Source: Bacteroides_D sp963543925 (lineage in GTDB: Bacteria; Bacteroidota; Bacteroidia; Bacteroidales; CAJPTX01). From it: 64,000 nucleotides of DNA. How positions within the stretch are numbered: the stretch's first letter is position 1; every line of letters starts with the position of its first letter. Below, piece by piece: positions 44,927 through 53,912 of this stretch. The stretch covers positions 122,542 through 186,541 of the forward strand of contig CAUUCP010000001.1 in the NCBI GenBank assembly GCA_963543925.1. The letters run 5' to 3'. The position numbers and the translations under genes were made by a program. The notes beneath the pieces are model-generated. The model saw only the letters and a list, made by a program, of their open reading frames with translations, had not been told where the DNA came from and searched no databases.

Positions 44927-45056
44927 TAAAAAAAAGCCTACAATTTAACACGCCCCACTGCTAGGAGACTCCCCCCCATCCTTCTACTTTTTCGTAAGGT
45001 CTTACCCATTAAATACACACCAGAAGGTGCTAGGAGATGGGTAAAAGCCCCCCCAC

Positions 45057-46772
45057 CTAAGCTTCAACCTTGAAGAATGCTGTAACTCGATCGAGGGCAT
45101 CCGCTTGATTGTTCAACTGCTCAGCACTCGTAGCCATCTCATCTGACGAAGAAGCGTTTTGCTGAATAATGTCTGAAAGCTGATGGATCGCCGAGTTAAT
45201 CTGTTCAATACCACTTCGTTGCTCTTGACTAGAAACAGCAATTTCTCCCACCAGAGTCGCTGTCCTCTGCACCTCTGGTAATACGCTCAGCAGTCCATCC
45301 GCAGCCTGTTTCGAGTCGTGCAACGAGTGCTGTGAATAGGTTTGTATCTCCTTGGCAGCTACCTGACTACGCTCCGCCAATTTGCGGATTTCTGCAGCAA
45401 CCACCGAAAATCCTCTCCCATACTCCCCTGCCCGTGCGGACTCGACTGCAGCATTGAGTGCCAGAATATTCGTCTGACTAGCAATCTCGGAGATAATGCC
45501 CACCTTATTCGTAATCTCCTGCACCGAAGCAACCGACTTTTGTGACCAATCGTTGACCTCCTTCAGGCGGAGTTCCATCCCCTTGGCAATCGTGCACGTT
45601 TCGCTGGCGTAGGATGCATTTTGTTCTATTGTGGAGGTCATCTGGGTCATCGCACTACTCACCTCTTCCGCATTGGCAGCTTGTGCATTCGATGCTTCCG
45701 AAACATGCTGCGAAGCAGTCGTGAGTTGAGCACTAGCCTGAGCAACGCTCCCAGACCCACTCTTCACCTCACGAATCACCTCGCGTACCCGTTGCATCAT
45801 CCGATCGAGCGCTTCTCCAAATAGACGAAACTCATCGGTACGTTTCAGAAACGTGTTGGAGAGACGGATAGAAAAATCCCCCTCGGCACATTGGGTCATC
45901 AGGGCTATTCCTTGTTTGATAGCACCTACAATCTTTGCAGAAATGATCTGTGAAAGAGTTATTGAAAAAACCACGACCACCACAAGAATTACAATCAACG
46001 AGAAACGAATACTTTCATGTTCTGCGATAGACTGGGCTGTAATATTCTGTGCAATAGCGTCAAAATCGATATTCAAAGCGTTAATATTATTCACAATCCC
46101 AGCCTTGAGCCCCATAAACTCCACGGCGTGCTCGTAAAACTCCTCCGCGACCTCCGCCTCTTCATTCAAAAGTTGCGAAAGCTCAGGACTTTTGGTGCGA
46201 GTGACCATATCTCTTAGCAAGGAAAAAGCCCCCTGCAGCGCCTCCAGACTGTCATTGGCTCGGAACAACTGATAGAGCCCACGAACCCTAGCAATATCGG
46301 TGGCAAAATGCGCCTCAATCATCCCCATATTGTCCATTTGAGCCAATATTTTGGAAAGAAGGACGGAGATATTGTCAATGTAAGAGGTTTCAAGATCTAT
46401 CAATTCTGGGAAATCATTTTTAAGATCTTTAATATCTTTAAGTTGTTTTTCCGCACTTTCTAGCCCCACGAACGTAGCAGTATCGTTAATCTGCTGCGCG
46501 TATTCCTTTGCGACATCGATGTTCTCCTGAGTAAAATCGATACACTCGGCAAAGTCGTTAAAATCTGTCGTTCGTTTGTAACGAATAAACGCGTTCGCGT
46601 AATATTTTGCCTCTGCAAGGTTGTAACTCGCACTATTGGTCAAGTCTAGGAGCTGCGTGAGATTTTGAGCGCGTCGGGTCTTGTAGAGTTCGAAAAATCC
46701 GAACACTAGTACAGCGAAGATGATACCTCCGAAAATCACATTGAGTCGTGCACGCGTAGAGAAGTTTCTCAT
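45057..46772 (-). CDS. Methyl-accepting chemotaxis protein (MCP 2)
   Basis: A 571-residue paralogue of MCP 1. TM1 lies near residues 11-30, a helical periplasmic region follows, and TM2 (FSLIVILVVVVVFSITLSQI) is near 260. After a HAMP-like linker comes the conserved signalling tip ISEIASQTNILALNAAVESA (then RAGEYGRGFSVVAAEIRKLA). The periplasmic regions of the two MCPs are much more diverged than the signalling domains, as expected for receptors of different ligands. It ends DRVTAFFKVEA with no CheR docking tail. The upstream region holds a TTG-N19-TAACTTTG promoter and the second copy of the shared intergenic element. Confidence 0.9.
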   Translation of the reverse strand: MRNFSTRARLNVIFGGIIFAVLVFGFFELYKTRRAQNLTQLLDLTNSASYNLAEAKYYANAFIRYKRTTDFNDFAECIDFTQENIDVAKEYAQQINDTATFVGLESAEKQLKDIKDLKNDFPELIDLETSYIDNISVLLSKILAQMDNMGMIEAHFATDIARVRGLYQLFRANDSLEALQGAFSLLRDMVTRTKSPELSQLLNEEAEVAEEFYEHAVEFMGLKAGIVNNINALNIDFDAIAQNITAQSIAEHESIRFSLIVILVVVVVFSITLSQIISAKIVGAIKQGIALMTQCAEGDFSIRLSNTFLKRTDEFRLFGEALDRMMQRVREVIREVKSGSGSVAQASAQLTTASQHVSEASNAQAANAEEVSSAMTQMTSTIEQNASYASETCTIAKGMELRLKEVNDWSQKSVASVQEITNKVGIISEIASQTNILALNAAVESARAGEYGRGFSVVAAEIRKLAERSQVAAKEIQTYSQHSLHDSKQAADGLLSVLPEVQRTATLVGEIAVSSQEQRSGIEQINSAIHQLSDIIQQNASSSDEMATSAEQLNNQADALDRVTAFFKVEA

Positions 46773-46809
46773 AAGAACTGGGTGTATTGGCTCTCGTTCA
46801 GTTTAGTAA

Positions 46810-46839
46810 CAAAGTTAGATAAAATTTGTTCAGCAACAA
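46810..46839 (-). promoter_or_regulatory. MCP 2 promoter (TTG-N19-TAACTTTG)
   Basis: Reverse-strand TTG (46839-46837), 19-bp spacer and TAACTTTG (46817-46810), 37 bp upstream of the MCP 2 start; the same spacing as at MCP 1. Confidence 0.6.
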
Positions 46840-46942
46840 GAACTACGCCACAAGCCCCCCCCCTATCCGAAATATCCAATACTGTTCTAAAAAAGTGTGT
46901 AAGCATCACTGCAACGGATAAGAAATGGGCAGCCTATGACGC

Positions 46943-47157
46943 TTTATATATTCCTAAATTCCTTATCCCCAAACAAGGCATGTTCGGAGTACACCAATGC
47001 TACACCGACGCTACACGCGCTCTACACGTACTCTACACCGACTAAATTAGGTAAAATTACCTACTCCAAAATAGCTCATATTCTATACGTATTTCTCTAT
47101 TCCGTCACACTATTATTTAGCTTATCGTACAAAAATAGAGCTTTAGAATTTCATAAA
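46943..47157. repeat. Intergenic dispersed element, copy 2
   Basis: About 215 bp homologous to 26497-26736, in the same orientation relative to its MCP gene. It shares the CCCCAAACAAGGCATGTT core, five 11-bp units, the TAGGTAA/TTACCTA palindrome, CCAAAATAGC and the AAAATAGAGCTTTAG end. It lies between MCP 2 and leuS. No protein-coding potential is visible, and apart from this element and the two promoters the 46773-47311 gap holds nothing I can name. Confidence 0.75.
46989..47043. repeat. Five 11-bp tandem repeats in copy 2
   Basis: Units GTACACCAATG, CTACACCGACG, CTACACGCGCT, CTACACGTACT and CTACACCGACT run without gaps to the conserved AAATTAGG. They are more diverged than in copy 1 but the copy number and phase are identical. 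Confidence 0.85.
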
Positions 47158-47272
47158 GTGGCAGTGTACACTATGCGTATAAAAAACAGTGGTAGCTCTG
47201 AAGATGGGTAGCTTCTTTACACACTGTATCAAGTATTTTCCTCCCACTACTGTACTAAACCGCATTTTTCAT

Positions 47273-47280
47273 TACATTTG
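47273..47280 (+). promoter_or_regulatory. leuS promoter, -7 box TACATTTG
   Basis: TACATTTG lies 31 bp upstream of the ATG at 47312 and inside the longer open frame, which decides the leuS start. Confidence 0.5.
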
Positions 47281-47311
47281 CCGCCTGAAATGCTCCTTAG
47301 AAAAAGTGTCC

Positions 47312-50089
47312 ATGGCATATTACGACTTTACTGCGATCGAGAAAAAGTGGCAACAACGGTGGCTAGACCAGCACACCGATAAGGCGTCCCTTGCGAAGGA
47401 TAAGCCGAAATTCTACGTGCTGGACATGTTTCCTTACCCCTCGGGCGCAGGATTGCACGTAGGGCATCCGCTGGGCTACATTGCCTCAGACATTTATAGC
47501 CGTTACATGCGGCTGCGGGGGTACAATGTGCTACACCCCATGGGCTACGACGCTTTCGGACTTCCAGCAGAGCAGTACGCCATCCAGACGGGACAACACC
47601 CCGCCATAACGACCGAGCAAAACGTAGCCCGTTACCGAGCACAGCTACAGATGATCGGGCTGAGCTATGACTGGGATCGTGAGTTCCGCACCTCAGATCC
47701 TGAGTACTATCATTGGACACAATGGGTCTTTCTCCAACTTTTCCACCACTACTACGACACGCAACAAGACAAGGCACGTCCCATCAGCGAGCTCGAGCAC
47801 TATTTTTCGGCACACGGGAGTAAAGGACATACTGGATTTACGGACAAGCAGTTCGATTTTACGGCAGCCGAGTGGAATCTTTTTTCGCATGCCCAACGCG
47901 AACAAATCTTGCAACAGTTTCGTCTTGCTTTTCAAGACGAGATGATGGTCAACTGGTGCGAGGCGCTAGGAACCGTACTTGCCAATGATGAGGTGAAGGA
48001 GGGGCTCTCTGTGCGCGGAGGGCATCCTGTGGTACAAAAACAGATGAAGCAGTGGTGTTTACGCATCACTGCCTATGCACAGCGCCTGCTGGAGGGGCTG
48101 GATCGTCTGGAATGGAGCGATTCGCTGAAACAGATGCAGCGCAACTGGATCGGACGTTCCGAAGGGGCGCGTGTCTGGTTTCCAGTAGCCGATGATCCGC
48201 GTAAGATTGAGGTCTTTACGACACGTCCCGACACTATCTACGGGGTATCCTTTCTTGTGCTAGCCCCCGAACACGACTTGGTGCGCACACTGACCACCCC
48301 CGCTCAGCAACATGCTGTAGATGAATACCTAGAGCGCGTATCTCGCCGCACAGAACGTGAACGTCTCATGGAGACCAAACGCTGTACGGGGGTGTTTACG
48401 GGGACTTATGCGACGCATCCGCTCACAGGGGCGCGTTTGCCGATCTGGGTAGCAGACTATGTTCTAGGTGGATATGGTACAGGTGCTATCATGGCGGTAC
48501 CTGCCCATGACAGTCGCGATTTTACGTTTGCACGTACCTTCTCCCTGCCGATAGTGCAGGTGGTAGCGGAGGATGCTTCCCTTCTTTCAGATCCCGCAAC
48601 CTGGGAAAGTGCTTTCGAAGCCAAAAGTGGGGTGGCTGTGAATAGTCCTGAACTTGATGGGCTTCCTACGCAAGCAGCCATTTCTCGTATGGGAGAAATC
48701 TTGGAAGAAAAAGGATGTGGCGTGCGATTTGTAAACTACCGCTTGCGAGACGCCATCTTCAGTCGTCAACGTTACTGGGGAGAGCCGATCCCTATCTACT
48801 ACAAAGAGGGGGTCCCCTGCCCCCTCAAGGAGGAAGATTTACCCCTGCGTCTGCCAGAGGTAGAAAGTTTCCTTCCCACGGCAAATGGAGAACCTCCGTT
48901 GGCGCGCGCAAAAAATTGGGTAACGAAGGAAGGGTATCCCCTTGAAACGTCGACCATGCCTGGGTTCGCAGGCTCTTCTGCCTATTATTTACGTTTCATG
49001 GATCCTCAGAATGCCACCACCTTAGTCGACCCAAAAGTGGCAGCGTATTGGAATCAGGTAGACCTCTACATCGGTGGCACAGAGCATGCGACAGGACATC
49101 TCCTTTACGCTCGTTTTTGGGATAAATTCCTCTACGACCTAGGGTGTATTGGTCATGACGAACCCTTTAAGCACCTTGTCAATCAGGGGATGATCCTCGG
49201 GCGTTCAAATTTTGTGTATCGCGTCAAGGGGACGAACAAGTTCGTTTCTGCAGGACTGAAAGATAAGTACGAAACGACTGAGATTCACGTGGATGTGAAT
49301 CTAGTGCGCAACGATATTCTAGACCTAGAGGCTTACTTCCGAGCAGCGCACGACGTAGACAATGCCGAGTTCGAGCTCGAAGGAGGCGAATACCACTGTG
49401 GTTGGGCGATAGAAAAGATGAGCAAATCGTTCTACAATGTCGTGAACCCAGATGATATCATCAAAGATTACGGTGCAGATACGCTTCGTATGTATGAGAT
49501 GTTTCTTGGTCCTCTAGAACAGTCGAAACCGTGGGATACCAACGGGATCGATGGAGTGTCCAAATTCCTGCGTCGTTTTTGGAACTATTGTACAAGTAGT
49601 CCACTTCTATCAGAAGCGCCTTCGCGGAAGGAATTGCGGATACTTCACAACACGATCAAGCAAATCACCGAGGGGATCGAAACGCTGAGTTTCAACGTGT
49701 GTGTGTCGCGTTTTATGATCACGCTCAACGAATTGATGGAGTTGGGAGCGCCTAAGCGAGATATCGTGCGTCCGTTGCTCATTCTTTTATCTCCTTTTGC
49801 CCCCCACATAACTTCTGAACTTTGGGAAGAGTTGGGATTGGAAGGTACGGTGCTTGCAGCTTCGTGGATGCCTTTTGATGAGACTCTTCTGGAGGAGGAG
49901 ACTTTTTCGTGTCCCGTTTCTTTCAATGGGAAGGTACGTTTTACGCTCACCCTTTCCCGTGCCTTGAGCGCAGCCGAGGTGGAGAAAACGGTACTAGAAG
50001 CCACCGAGTCACAACGTTATCTTGAGGGAAAAACGGTACGTAAAGTGGTCGTAGTCCCCCATAAGATAGTCAATATTGTATTAGGTTAA
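47312..50089 (+). CDS. leuS: Leucyl-tRNA synthetase
   Basis: Charges tRNA-Leu. From the ATG at 47312 it has 925 residues beginning MAYYDFTAIEKKWQQRW, the normal LeuS start; the open frame reaches back to 47189, but a -7 box lies inside that extension. Class I signatures are FPYPSGAGLHVGHPLGY with HVGH (49-52) and KMSKS near residue 702. The editing domain is present (TTRPDTIYGVSF, and GYGTGAIMAVPAHDSRD with the hydrolytic Asp). The insertion at about 155-210 (EHYFSAHGSKGHTGF) is longer than in E. coli and typical of Bacteroidota. The next gene begins 24 bp after the stop. Confidence 0.96.
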   Translation: MAYYDFTAIEKKWQQRWLDQHTDKASLAKDKPKFYVLDMFPYPSGAGLHVGHPLGYIASDIYSRYMRLRGYNVLHPMGYDAFGLPAEQYAIQTGQHPAITTEQNVARYRAQLQMIGLSYDWDREFRTSDPEYYHWTQWVFLQLFHHYYDTQQDKARPISELEHYFSAHGSKGHTGFTDKQFDFTAAEWNLFSHAQREQILQQFRLAFQDEMMVNWCEALGTVLANDEVKEGLSVRGGHPVVQKQMKQWCLRITAYAQRLLEGLDRLEWSDSLKQMQRNWIGRSEGARVWFPVADDPRKIEVFTTRPDTIYGVSFLVLAPEHDLVRTLTTPAQQHAVDEYLERVSRRTERERLMETKRCTGVFTGTYATHPLTGARLPIWVADYVLGGYGTGAIMAVPAHDSRDFTFARTFSLPIVQVVAEDASLLSDPATWESAFEAKSGVAVNSPELDGLPTQAAISRMGEILEEKGCGVRFVNYRLRDAIFSRQRYWGEPIPIYYKEGVPCPLKEEDLPLRLPEVESFLPTANGEPPLARAKNWVTKEGYPLETSTMPGFAGSSAYYLRFMDPQNATTLVDPKVAAYWNQVDLYIGGTEHATGHLLYARFWDKFLYDLGCIGHDEPFKHLVNQGMILGRSNFVYRVKGTNKFVSAGLKDKYETTEIHVDVNLVRNDILDLEAYFRAAHDVDNAEFELEGGEYHCGWAIEKMSKSFYNVVNPDDIIKDYGADTLRMYEMFLGPLEQSKPWDTNGIDGVSKFLRRFWNYCTSSPLLSEAPSRKELRILHNTIKQITEGIETLSFNVCVSRFMITLNELMELGAPKRDIVRPLLILLSPFAPHITSELWEELGLEGTVLAASWMPFDETLLEEETFSCPVSFNGKVRFTLTLSRALSAAEVEKTVLEATESQRYLEGKTVRKVVVVPHKIVNIVLG

Positions 50090-50113
50090 TCACAACAACA
50101 TCGTTTTACAACT

Positions 50114-51001
50114 ATGTTTTACGAGCCAAAGGGCACGGTAGCGAAACAGATTCGCGACTATATTCTCATCACTTTTGGACTGATAGTCTACACTCTTGGG
50201 TGGAGTGCTTTTCTGATCCCCATGAAGATCACGGGGGGAGGCGCCACGGGGGTCGGGAATTTGGTGTACATGTTCACGGGCTTTCCTGTTGGGTATACCT
50301 TCCTGATCTTCAATGCCTTGTTAATCGGTATTGCTGCGAAAGTGGTGGGTGTCAATTTTGGTATCAAGACGATTTACGCCGTGATAGGGGCTTCCCTCCT
50401 GTTGGTCATAGAGCAAAGCTTCATCAAAGGTTGTCTTTTACCCAATGACAAGCTTCTTGCGACGATCATCGGTGGCGCGCTGTCGGGGACGGGGATTGGC
50501 ATCGCATTCAGTGCTGGGGGCTCTACGGGGGGCACGGATATCGTGGCGATGTTGGTGACAAAGTATCGGAATGTGAGTCCCGGCAAGGTGATTTTGGCAG
50601 CGGATGCGGTGATAGTCAGTTCCGCATTCTTTGTCCTCCATGACCTCACTTTTGTAGAGCGTATCGAGGCTATTGTGTATGGTTACATCACCATGTTTAT
50701 GACCTCTTTTATGGTGGATACCTACCTGAATGGAATTCGTCAATCGATGCAGGTACTCATCCTTTCCTCTAAACACGAAGAGATAGCAGAGCGGATCACG
50801 AAAGATTTACACCGTGGCTGTACCTTGCTCAATGGGGTCGGCGGTTATAGCAAAGAGGAGACGAAGGTGATTTTGGTCGTGATTCGTCGACCAGAACAGA
50901 GTTCACTGCTTCACCTAGTACGGAATATAGACCCCAATGCCTTTCTTTCTGTAGGGAATGTGATGGGGGTCTATGGCAATGGATTTGATAGGATAAAATA
51001 G
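50114..51001 (+). CDS. YitT-family membrane protein
   Basis: A 295-residue inner membrane protein with five to six hydrophobic segments. GGGATGVGNLVYMFTG and SAGGSTGGTDIVAMLV are the glycine-rich signatures of the YitT_membrane domain, and the C-terminal ~90 residues (QVLILSSKHEEIAERIT through RNIDPNAFLSVGNVMGVYG) form the DUF2179 cytosolic domain. The substrate is not known; the family is often listed as a putative transporter. It is between leuS and a glycosyltransferase, 24 bp and 29 bp away, all on the plus strand. Confidence 0.9.
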   Translation: MFYEPKGTVAKQIRDYILITFGLIVYTLGWSAFLIPMKITGGGATGVGNLVYMFTGFPVGYTFLIFNALLIGIAAKVVGVNFGIKTIYAVIGASLLLVIEQSFIKGCLLPNDKLLATIIGGALSGTGIGIAFSAGGSTGGTDIVAMLVTKYRNVSPGKVILAADAVIVSSAFFVLHDLTFVERIEAIVYGYITMFMTSFMVDTYLNGIRQSMQVLILSSKHEEIAERITKDLHRGCTLLNGVGGYSKEETKVILVVIRRPEQSSLLHLVRNIDPNAFLSVGNVMGVYGNGFDRIK

Positions 51002-51030
51002 CGCCACGCATCCCTTTTTAGAGAGATATC

Positions 51031-52038
51031 ATGGATCAGACGCCTTCGCTTAGTATCATAGTACCTGCGTACAATGTAGAACGTTTTTTAGACAAATGTC
51101 TAGCGTCGATTTGTGCACAGACCTATCGAGATTTTGAGGTAATACTCATCAACGACGGAGCGACCGATAGGACACCTGAAATCTGTAAGACGTGGGCAGA
51201 GAAAGATTCGCGGATTCGCTTAATCAATCAGGAAAATCAGGGGCTTGCGGTAGTTCGGAATGTGGGTCTAGAGCACTCCCGAGCCCCCTATATACTGTTC
51301 ATAGACAGTGACGACTTTATCGAACCTAACAGTCTAGAGGAACTTTTTCGCTGCAAGGAAAAGTATGGAGCAGACATAGTTATTGGAAATTATGTCTATG
51401 AAGATACAGAAGGAAATGCATTGCCAGAGACCAAGCGTGTAGATCTGGAGGATGGGCTAATGAATGCACATGATGCCTTGCGTTTCATTTTATATGATCG
51501 ACAACTGAAAAGTTTCGCTTGGATGCGTATTTTCGATAAAACACTTTTCGAAGGTGTAACATTCCCAGCAGGAGCTCTACTCGAAGATTACCAAACCATC
51601 TATAAAGTAATCGCACGTTCGAAAAATGGAGTAGCCTTTCTATCCAAACCCCTATACCATTATATACAACAAGGGGGAAGTATACTCAACAATAATAAGA
51701 CGCGTTTTCGAGCCCATACCACGTGGATTCACGCCATGGTAGATCGTTGTGACTATGCCCTGCAAAGCCCACTGCTGACCAAGAAAGAAAAGTACATTTT
51801 CTGGACCACCATCGTAAAGAAGCTATTGCACGAATGGAAAAATGACAAGACACTCGTAAGAGCCTTGAAGCGCGCACGGGAAACGGGGGAGCTCTATGTA
51901 ACCTATCAGGGGTATCAGGAAGATGCGCGTGCCGCGTTGGTACACCTCTATGGTCTGGAACCCACGCCTTGGCGTTATCACTGGATTCGCTGGGGCTTCT
52001 TCTTCAAGCGGGCTTTCGTTAGAGTCTTTTATCGCTAA
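51031..52038 (+). CDS. Family 2 glycosyltransferase
   Basis: A 335-residue GT-A enzyme with SLSIIVPAYNVERFLDKCLA, VILINDGATDRT and FIDSDDFIEP (metal-binding DxD type), then FDKTLFEGVTFPAGALLED. The order and wording resemble the GT2 at 38870-39868, with which it may be paralogous. In DGATD an Ala replaces the common Ser, a tolerated change. The C-terminus (WIRWGFFFKRAFVRVFYR) is basic and aromatic, possibly a membrane-proximal anchor. Substrates cannot be deduced. A long imperfect hairpin at 52098-52137 lies 60 bp after the stop and may end its transcript. Confidence 0.9.
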   Translation: MDQTPSLSIIVPAYNVERFLDKCLASICAQTYRDFEVILINDGATDRTPEICKTWAEKDSRIRLINQENQGLAVVRNVGLEHSRAPYILFIDSDDFIEPNSLEELFRCKEKYGADIVIGNYVYEDTEGNALPETKRVDLEDGLMNAHDALRFILYDRQLKSFAWMRIFDKTLFEGVTFPAGALLEDYQTIYKVIARSKNGVAFLSKPLYHYIQQGGSILNNNKTRFRAHTTWIHAMVDRCDYALQSPLLTKKEKYIFWTTIVKKLLHEWKNDKTLVRALKRARETGELYVTYQGYQEDARAALVHLYGLEPTPWRYHWIRWGFFFKRAFVRVFYR

Positions 52039-52097
52039 AGGAGCTGGATATAGAGTACGTCGCATAATATAGAGCAGCGATATTTTCGGACATAGAG

Positions 52098-52137
52098 ATA
52101 GGTTGGTTTTCAAGATTTACCTTGATAATCAACCTAT
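52098..52137 (+). terminator. Hairpin after the glycosyltransferase, possible terminator
   Basis: 17-base arms matching at 15 positions (ATAGGTTGGTTTTCAAG and CTTGATAATCAACCTAT) around ATTTAC. There is no T-run on the plus side, so factor-independent termination is uncertain. It sits in the 306-bp gap before greA. Confidence 0.4.
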
Positions 52138-52229
52138 TGAAGTTTCGTAAGAATGATGTATACAGCTCGTGACAAAGAAAAATCGTTAAATAGGGAAGTG
52201 CGCTAGGAGCTCTTGTTATAAAACCTTTG

Positions 52230-52237
52230 TATCTTTG
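52230..52237 (+). promoter_or_regulatory. greA promoter, -7 box TATCTTTG
   Basis: TATCTTTG lies 107 bp upstream of the greA ATG at 52345, giving a ~100-base leader. A TTG at 52212 is 15 bp away, shorter than usual. Confidence 0.45.
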
Positions 52238-52344
52238 TATGGTTTTTTCGTCTTTAGGAACTGGGTTCATGCTGGGCGCGATCTAGTATGAAGCCGTTTT
52301 TTTTATGTTCCATTGGTGCTGAGTTGTGTAATAACAAAGTTACT

Positions 52345-52818
52345 ATGTCGGATTTTATTTATCTCACCCCAGAGGGGCTCGCAAAATTGGAAGCCGAGCT
52401 CTCTCACCTGAAGTCTGTCGAACGTCCTGCCATCATCCAAGCCATTGCAGAGGCGCGCGACAAGGGCGACTTGTCCGAAAATGCTGAATATGACGCTGCC
52501 AAGGAAGCACAAGTTTTTCTAGAGAATCAGATATCCAAACTTGAGCAAACACTCTCCCGGGCGCGTCTCCTAGATACCTCCAAACTGGATCTCTCCAAGG
52601 TGCAGCTACATTGTCGTGTAAAACTCAAAAATCACACCACGGGAAAGGATATGGAGTTTAAGTTGGTGTCGCAAAGCGAGGCTGACCTCCGCGAAAAGAA
52701 ACTCGCGGTAGAGACCCCGATAGCCAGTGCCCTACTCGGACATAAAGTGGGAGAAGTGGTAAAGGTAAATGTACCGAGTGGGATTCAAGAGATTGAGATT
52801 CTAGAAATTGGGCTCTAA
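52345..52818 (+). CDS. greA: Transcription elongation factor GreA
   Basis: Rescues backtracked RNA polymerase by stimulating transcript cleavage. From the ATG at 52345 it has 157 residues (E. coli GreA has 158) beginning MSDFIYLTPEGLAKLEAEL; the open frame starts at 52288 but adds non-family residues. The coiled-coil tip AEARDKGDLSENAEYDAAKE has the two conserved acidic residues (Asp and Glu in GDLSENAEYD) that act on the active site. The FKBP-like C-terminal domain ends with VGEVVKVNVPSGIQEIEILE. The HIT gene follows 12 bp later. Confidence 0.96.
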   Translation: MSDFIYLTPEGLAKLEAELSHLKSVERPAIIQAIAEARDKGDLSENAEYDAAKEAQVFLENQISKLEQTLSRARLLDTSKLDLSKVQLHCRVKLKNHTTGKDMEFKLVSQSEADLREKKLAVETPIASALLGHKVGEVVKVNVPSGIQEIEILEIGL

Positions 52819-52830
52819 CGCTTACAAGTC

Positions 52831-53226
52831 ATGCCATCGATTTTTACACAGATCATTCGCGGAGAGATACCGTGCTACGAGCTTGCTCGTGACGAACATT
52901 TTATCTCGTTTCTGGACATCAGCCCTATCCAACGTGGGCATGCACTGGTAGTTCCCATCCAAGAGGTAGATTACATTTTCGATCTGCCGCAGGACATTCT
53001 CACCAGCATGCTTCCTTTCGCCAAACGAGTAGCACGTGCTATAGAGGCGGTCGTTCCCTGCAAACGCATCGGGTTGGCAGTCGTGGGTATAGAAGTACCT
53101 CATGCCCATATGCATCTGGTACCTCTTCAGGAGGTAGGAAGTCTAGATTTCGGGCTACCGCGTCTCTCACTCTCAGCCACAGAATACCAAGAGCTCGCGA
53201 CAGCCATACGAGCTAAAATCGTCTAA
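52831..53226 (+). CDS. HIT-family nucleotide hydrolase
   Basis: A 131-residue histidine-triad protein, probably hydrolysing adenosine phosphoramidates or related nucleotides. IFTQIIRGEIPCYELARDE and FLDISPIQRGHALVVP are typical of HinT-type proteins, and VPHAHMHLVPL is the H-x-H-x-H active-site loop. The gene follows greA by 12 bp, an arrangement seen in related genomes. A short 7-bp stem-loop (CCTTTTC/GAAAAGG at 53235-53252) comes after the stop but lacks a T-run. Confidence 0.93.
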   Translation: MPSIFTQIIRGEIPCYELARDEHFISFLDISPIQRGHALVVPIQEVDYIFDLPQDILTSMLPFAKRVARAIEAVVPCKRIGLAVVGIEVPHAHMHLVPLQEVGSLDFGLPRLSLSATEYQELATAIRAKIV

Positions 53227-53367
53227 TCCCCTAACCTTTTCGAGAGAAAAGGAGCTAAAAAGAATTCCGAAAGCGAAACTCTTGGATATTTTCTTATCTC
53301 CTTTCTGTTTGTATAACAGTGGCTTAGAGAGTTCGGAAGAAAAAGTTGCACGAAAGATTTGGATGTT

Positions 53368-53399
53368 CCAAAAAAAGGACATACCTTTGTACTGTCGTT
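53368..53399 (+). promoter_or_regulatory. tRNA-Gly promoter (TTTG-N20-TACCTTTG)
   Basis: TTTG at 53368-53371 and TACCTTTG at 53392-53399, a near-perfect Bacteroidota promoter 46 bp upstream of the tRNA. Confidence 0.7.
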
Positions 53400-53445
53400 A
53401 GGGAAGAGGGTTGGTTAGGGTCTAGATAAAAGGAACGACAGTAAC

Positions 53446-53518
53446 GCGGAAATAGCTCAGTTGGTAGAGCACAACCTTGCCAAGGTTGGGGTCGCGAGTT
53501 CGAGTCTCGTTTTCCGCT
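53446..53518 (+). tRNA. tRNA-Gly (anticodon GCC)
   Basis: 73 nt with acceptor stem GCGGAAA paired with TTTCCGC, D-arm AGCTCAGTTGGTAGAGC, anticodon arm CAACC-TTGCCAA-GGTTG with GCC, T-arm containing GTTCGAGTC, and discriminator T. No CCA is encoded. Confidence 0.96.
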
Positions 53519-53522
53519 CTAG

Positions 53523-53554
53523 GAAGGTGTCGGTCTCCGATGCCTTCTTTTTTT
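53523..53554 (+). terminator. Intrinsic terminator after tRNA-Gly
   Basis: GAAGG and CCTTC outer stem, TCGG and CCGA inner stem (joined by two G-U pairs), loop TCT, followed by seven T. It lies between the two tRNA genes. Confidence 0.85.
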
Positions 53555-53583
53555 AGCTTACGTGTATGGTAGTGTTTGTGGTT

Positions 53584-53668
53584 GCCCGGGTGGTGGAATA
53601 GGTAGACACGCAGGACTTAAAATCCTGTGGCTGATGAAGCCGTACCGGTTCGATTCCGGTTCCGGGCA
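53584..53668 (+). tRNA. tRNA-Leu (anticodon TAA)
   Basis: 85 nt class II tRNA. Acceptor stem GCCCGGG pairs with TCCGGGC (last pair G-U), anticodon arm CAGGA-CTTAAAA-TCCTG with TAA, a long variable arm, T-arm GGTTCGATTCC, discriminator A; CCA is not encoded. It lies about 3.5 kb downstream of leuS. Confidence 0.96.
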
Positions 53669-53912
53669 CTCAATACCCCTTAATTTTTATCCCATTCTTC
53701 TGTTCGTAAAATCCCCCCTCATGAAAAGATGGGGCGTACACAAGACTTTGCGTGTGCAACATACCAGAGAGGAGAGCAACTCCTCTCCCCTTTATCCCCA
53801 CCTCTTTCACAAAATTTCCCTTCGTAAGACAAGGTGTGTAGTGTGCTCTCCCACTCTGTTCCGTTTACAGAAAAGGTGCTATATTGCAGTGATTTTGTTC
53901 ACCTAATACACC

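Noticed and set aside
46782..47211. Open frames in the MCP 2/leuS intergenic region
   Set aside because: They overlap the dispersed element and promoters and show no coding features.
47189..47311. Longer N-terminus for LeuS
   Set aside because: A TACATTTG -7 box lies inside it and the added 41 residues do not resemble LeuS.
52288..52344. Longer N-terminus for GreA
   Set aside because: The added 19 residues are outside the GreA family, and the ATG at 52345 gives the standard length.
53562..53906. 115-codon plus-strand frame
   Set aside because: It runs through tRNA-Leu and its sequence is simply the tRNA read in frame followed by non-conserved DNA.
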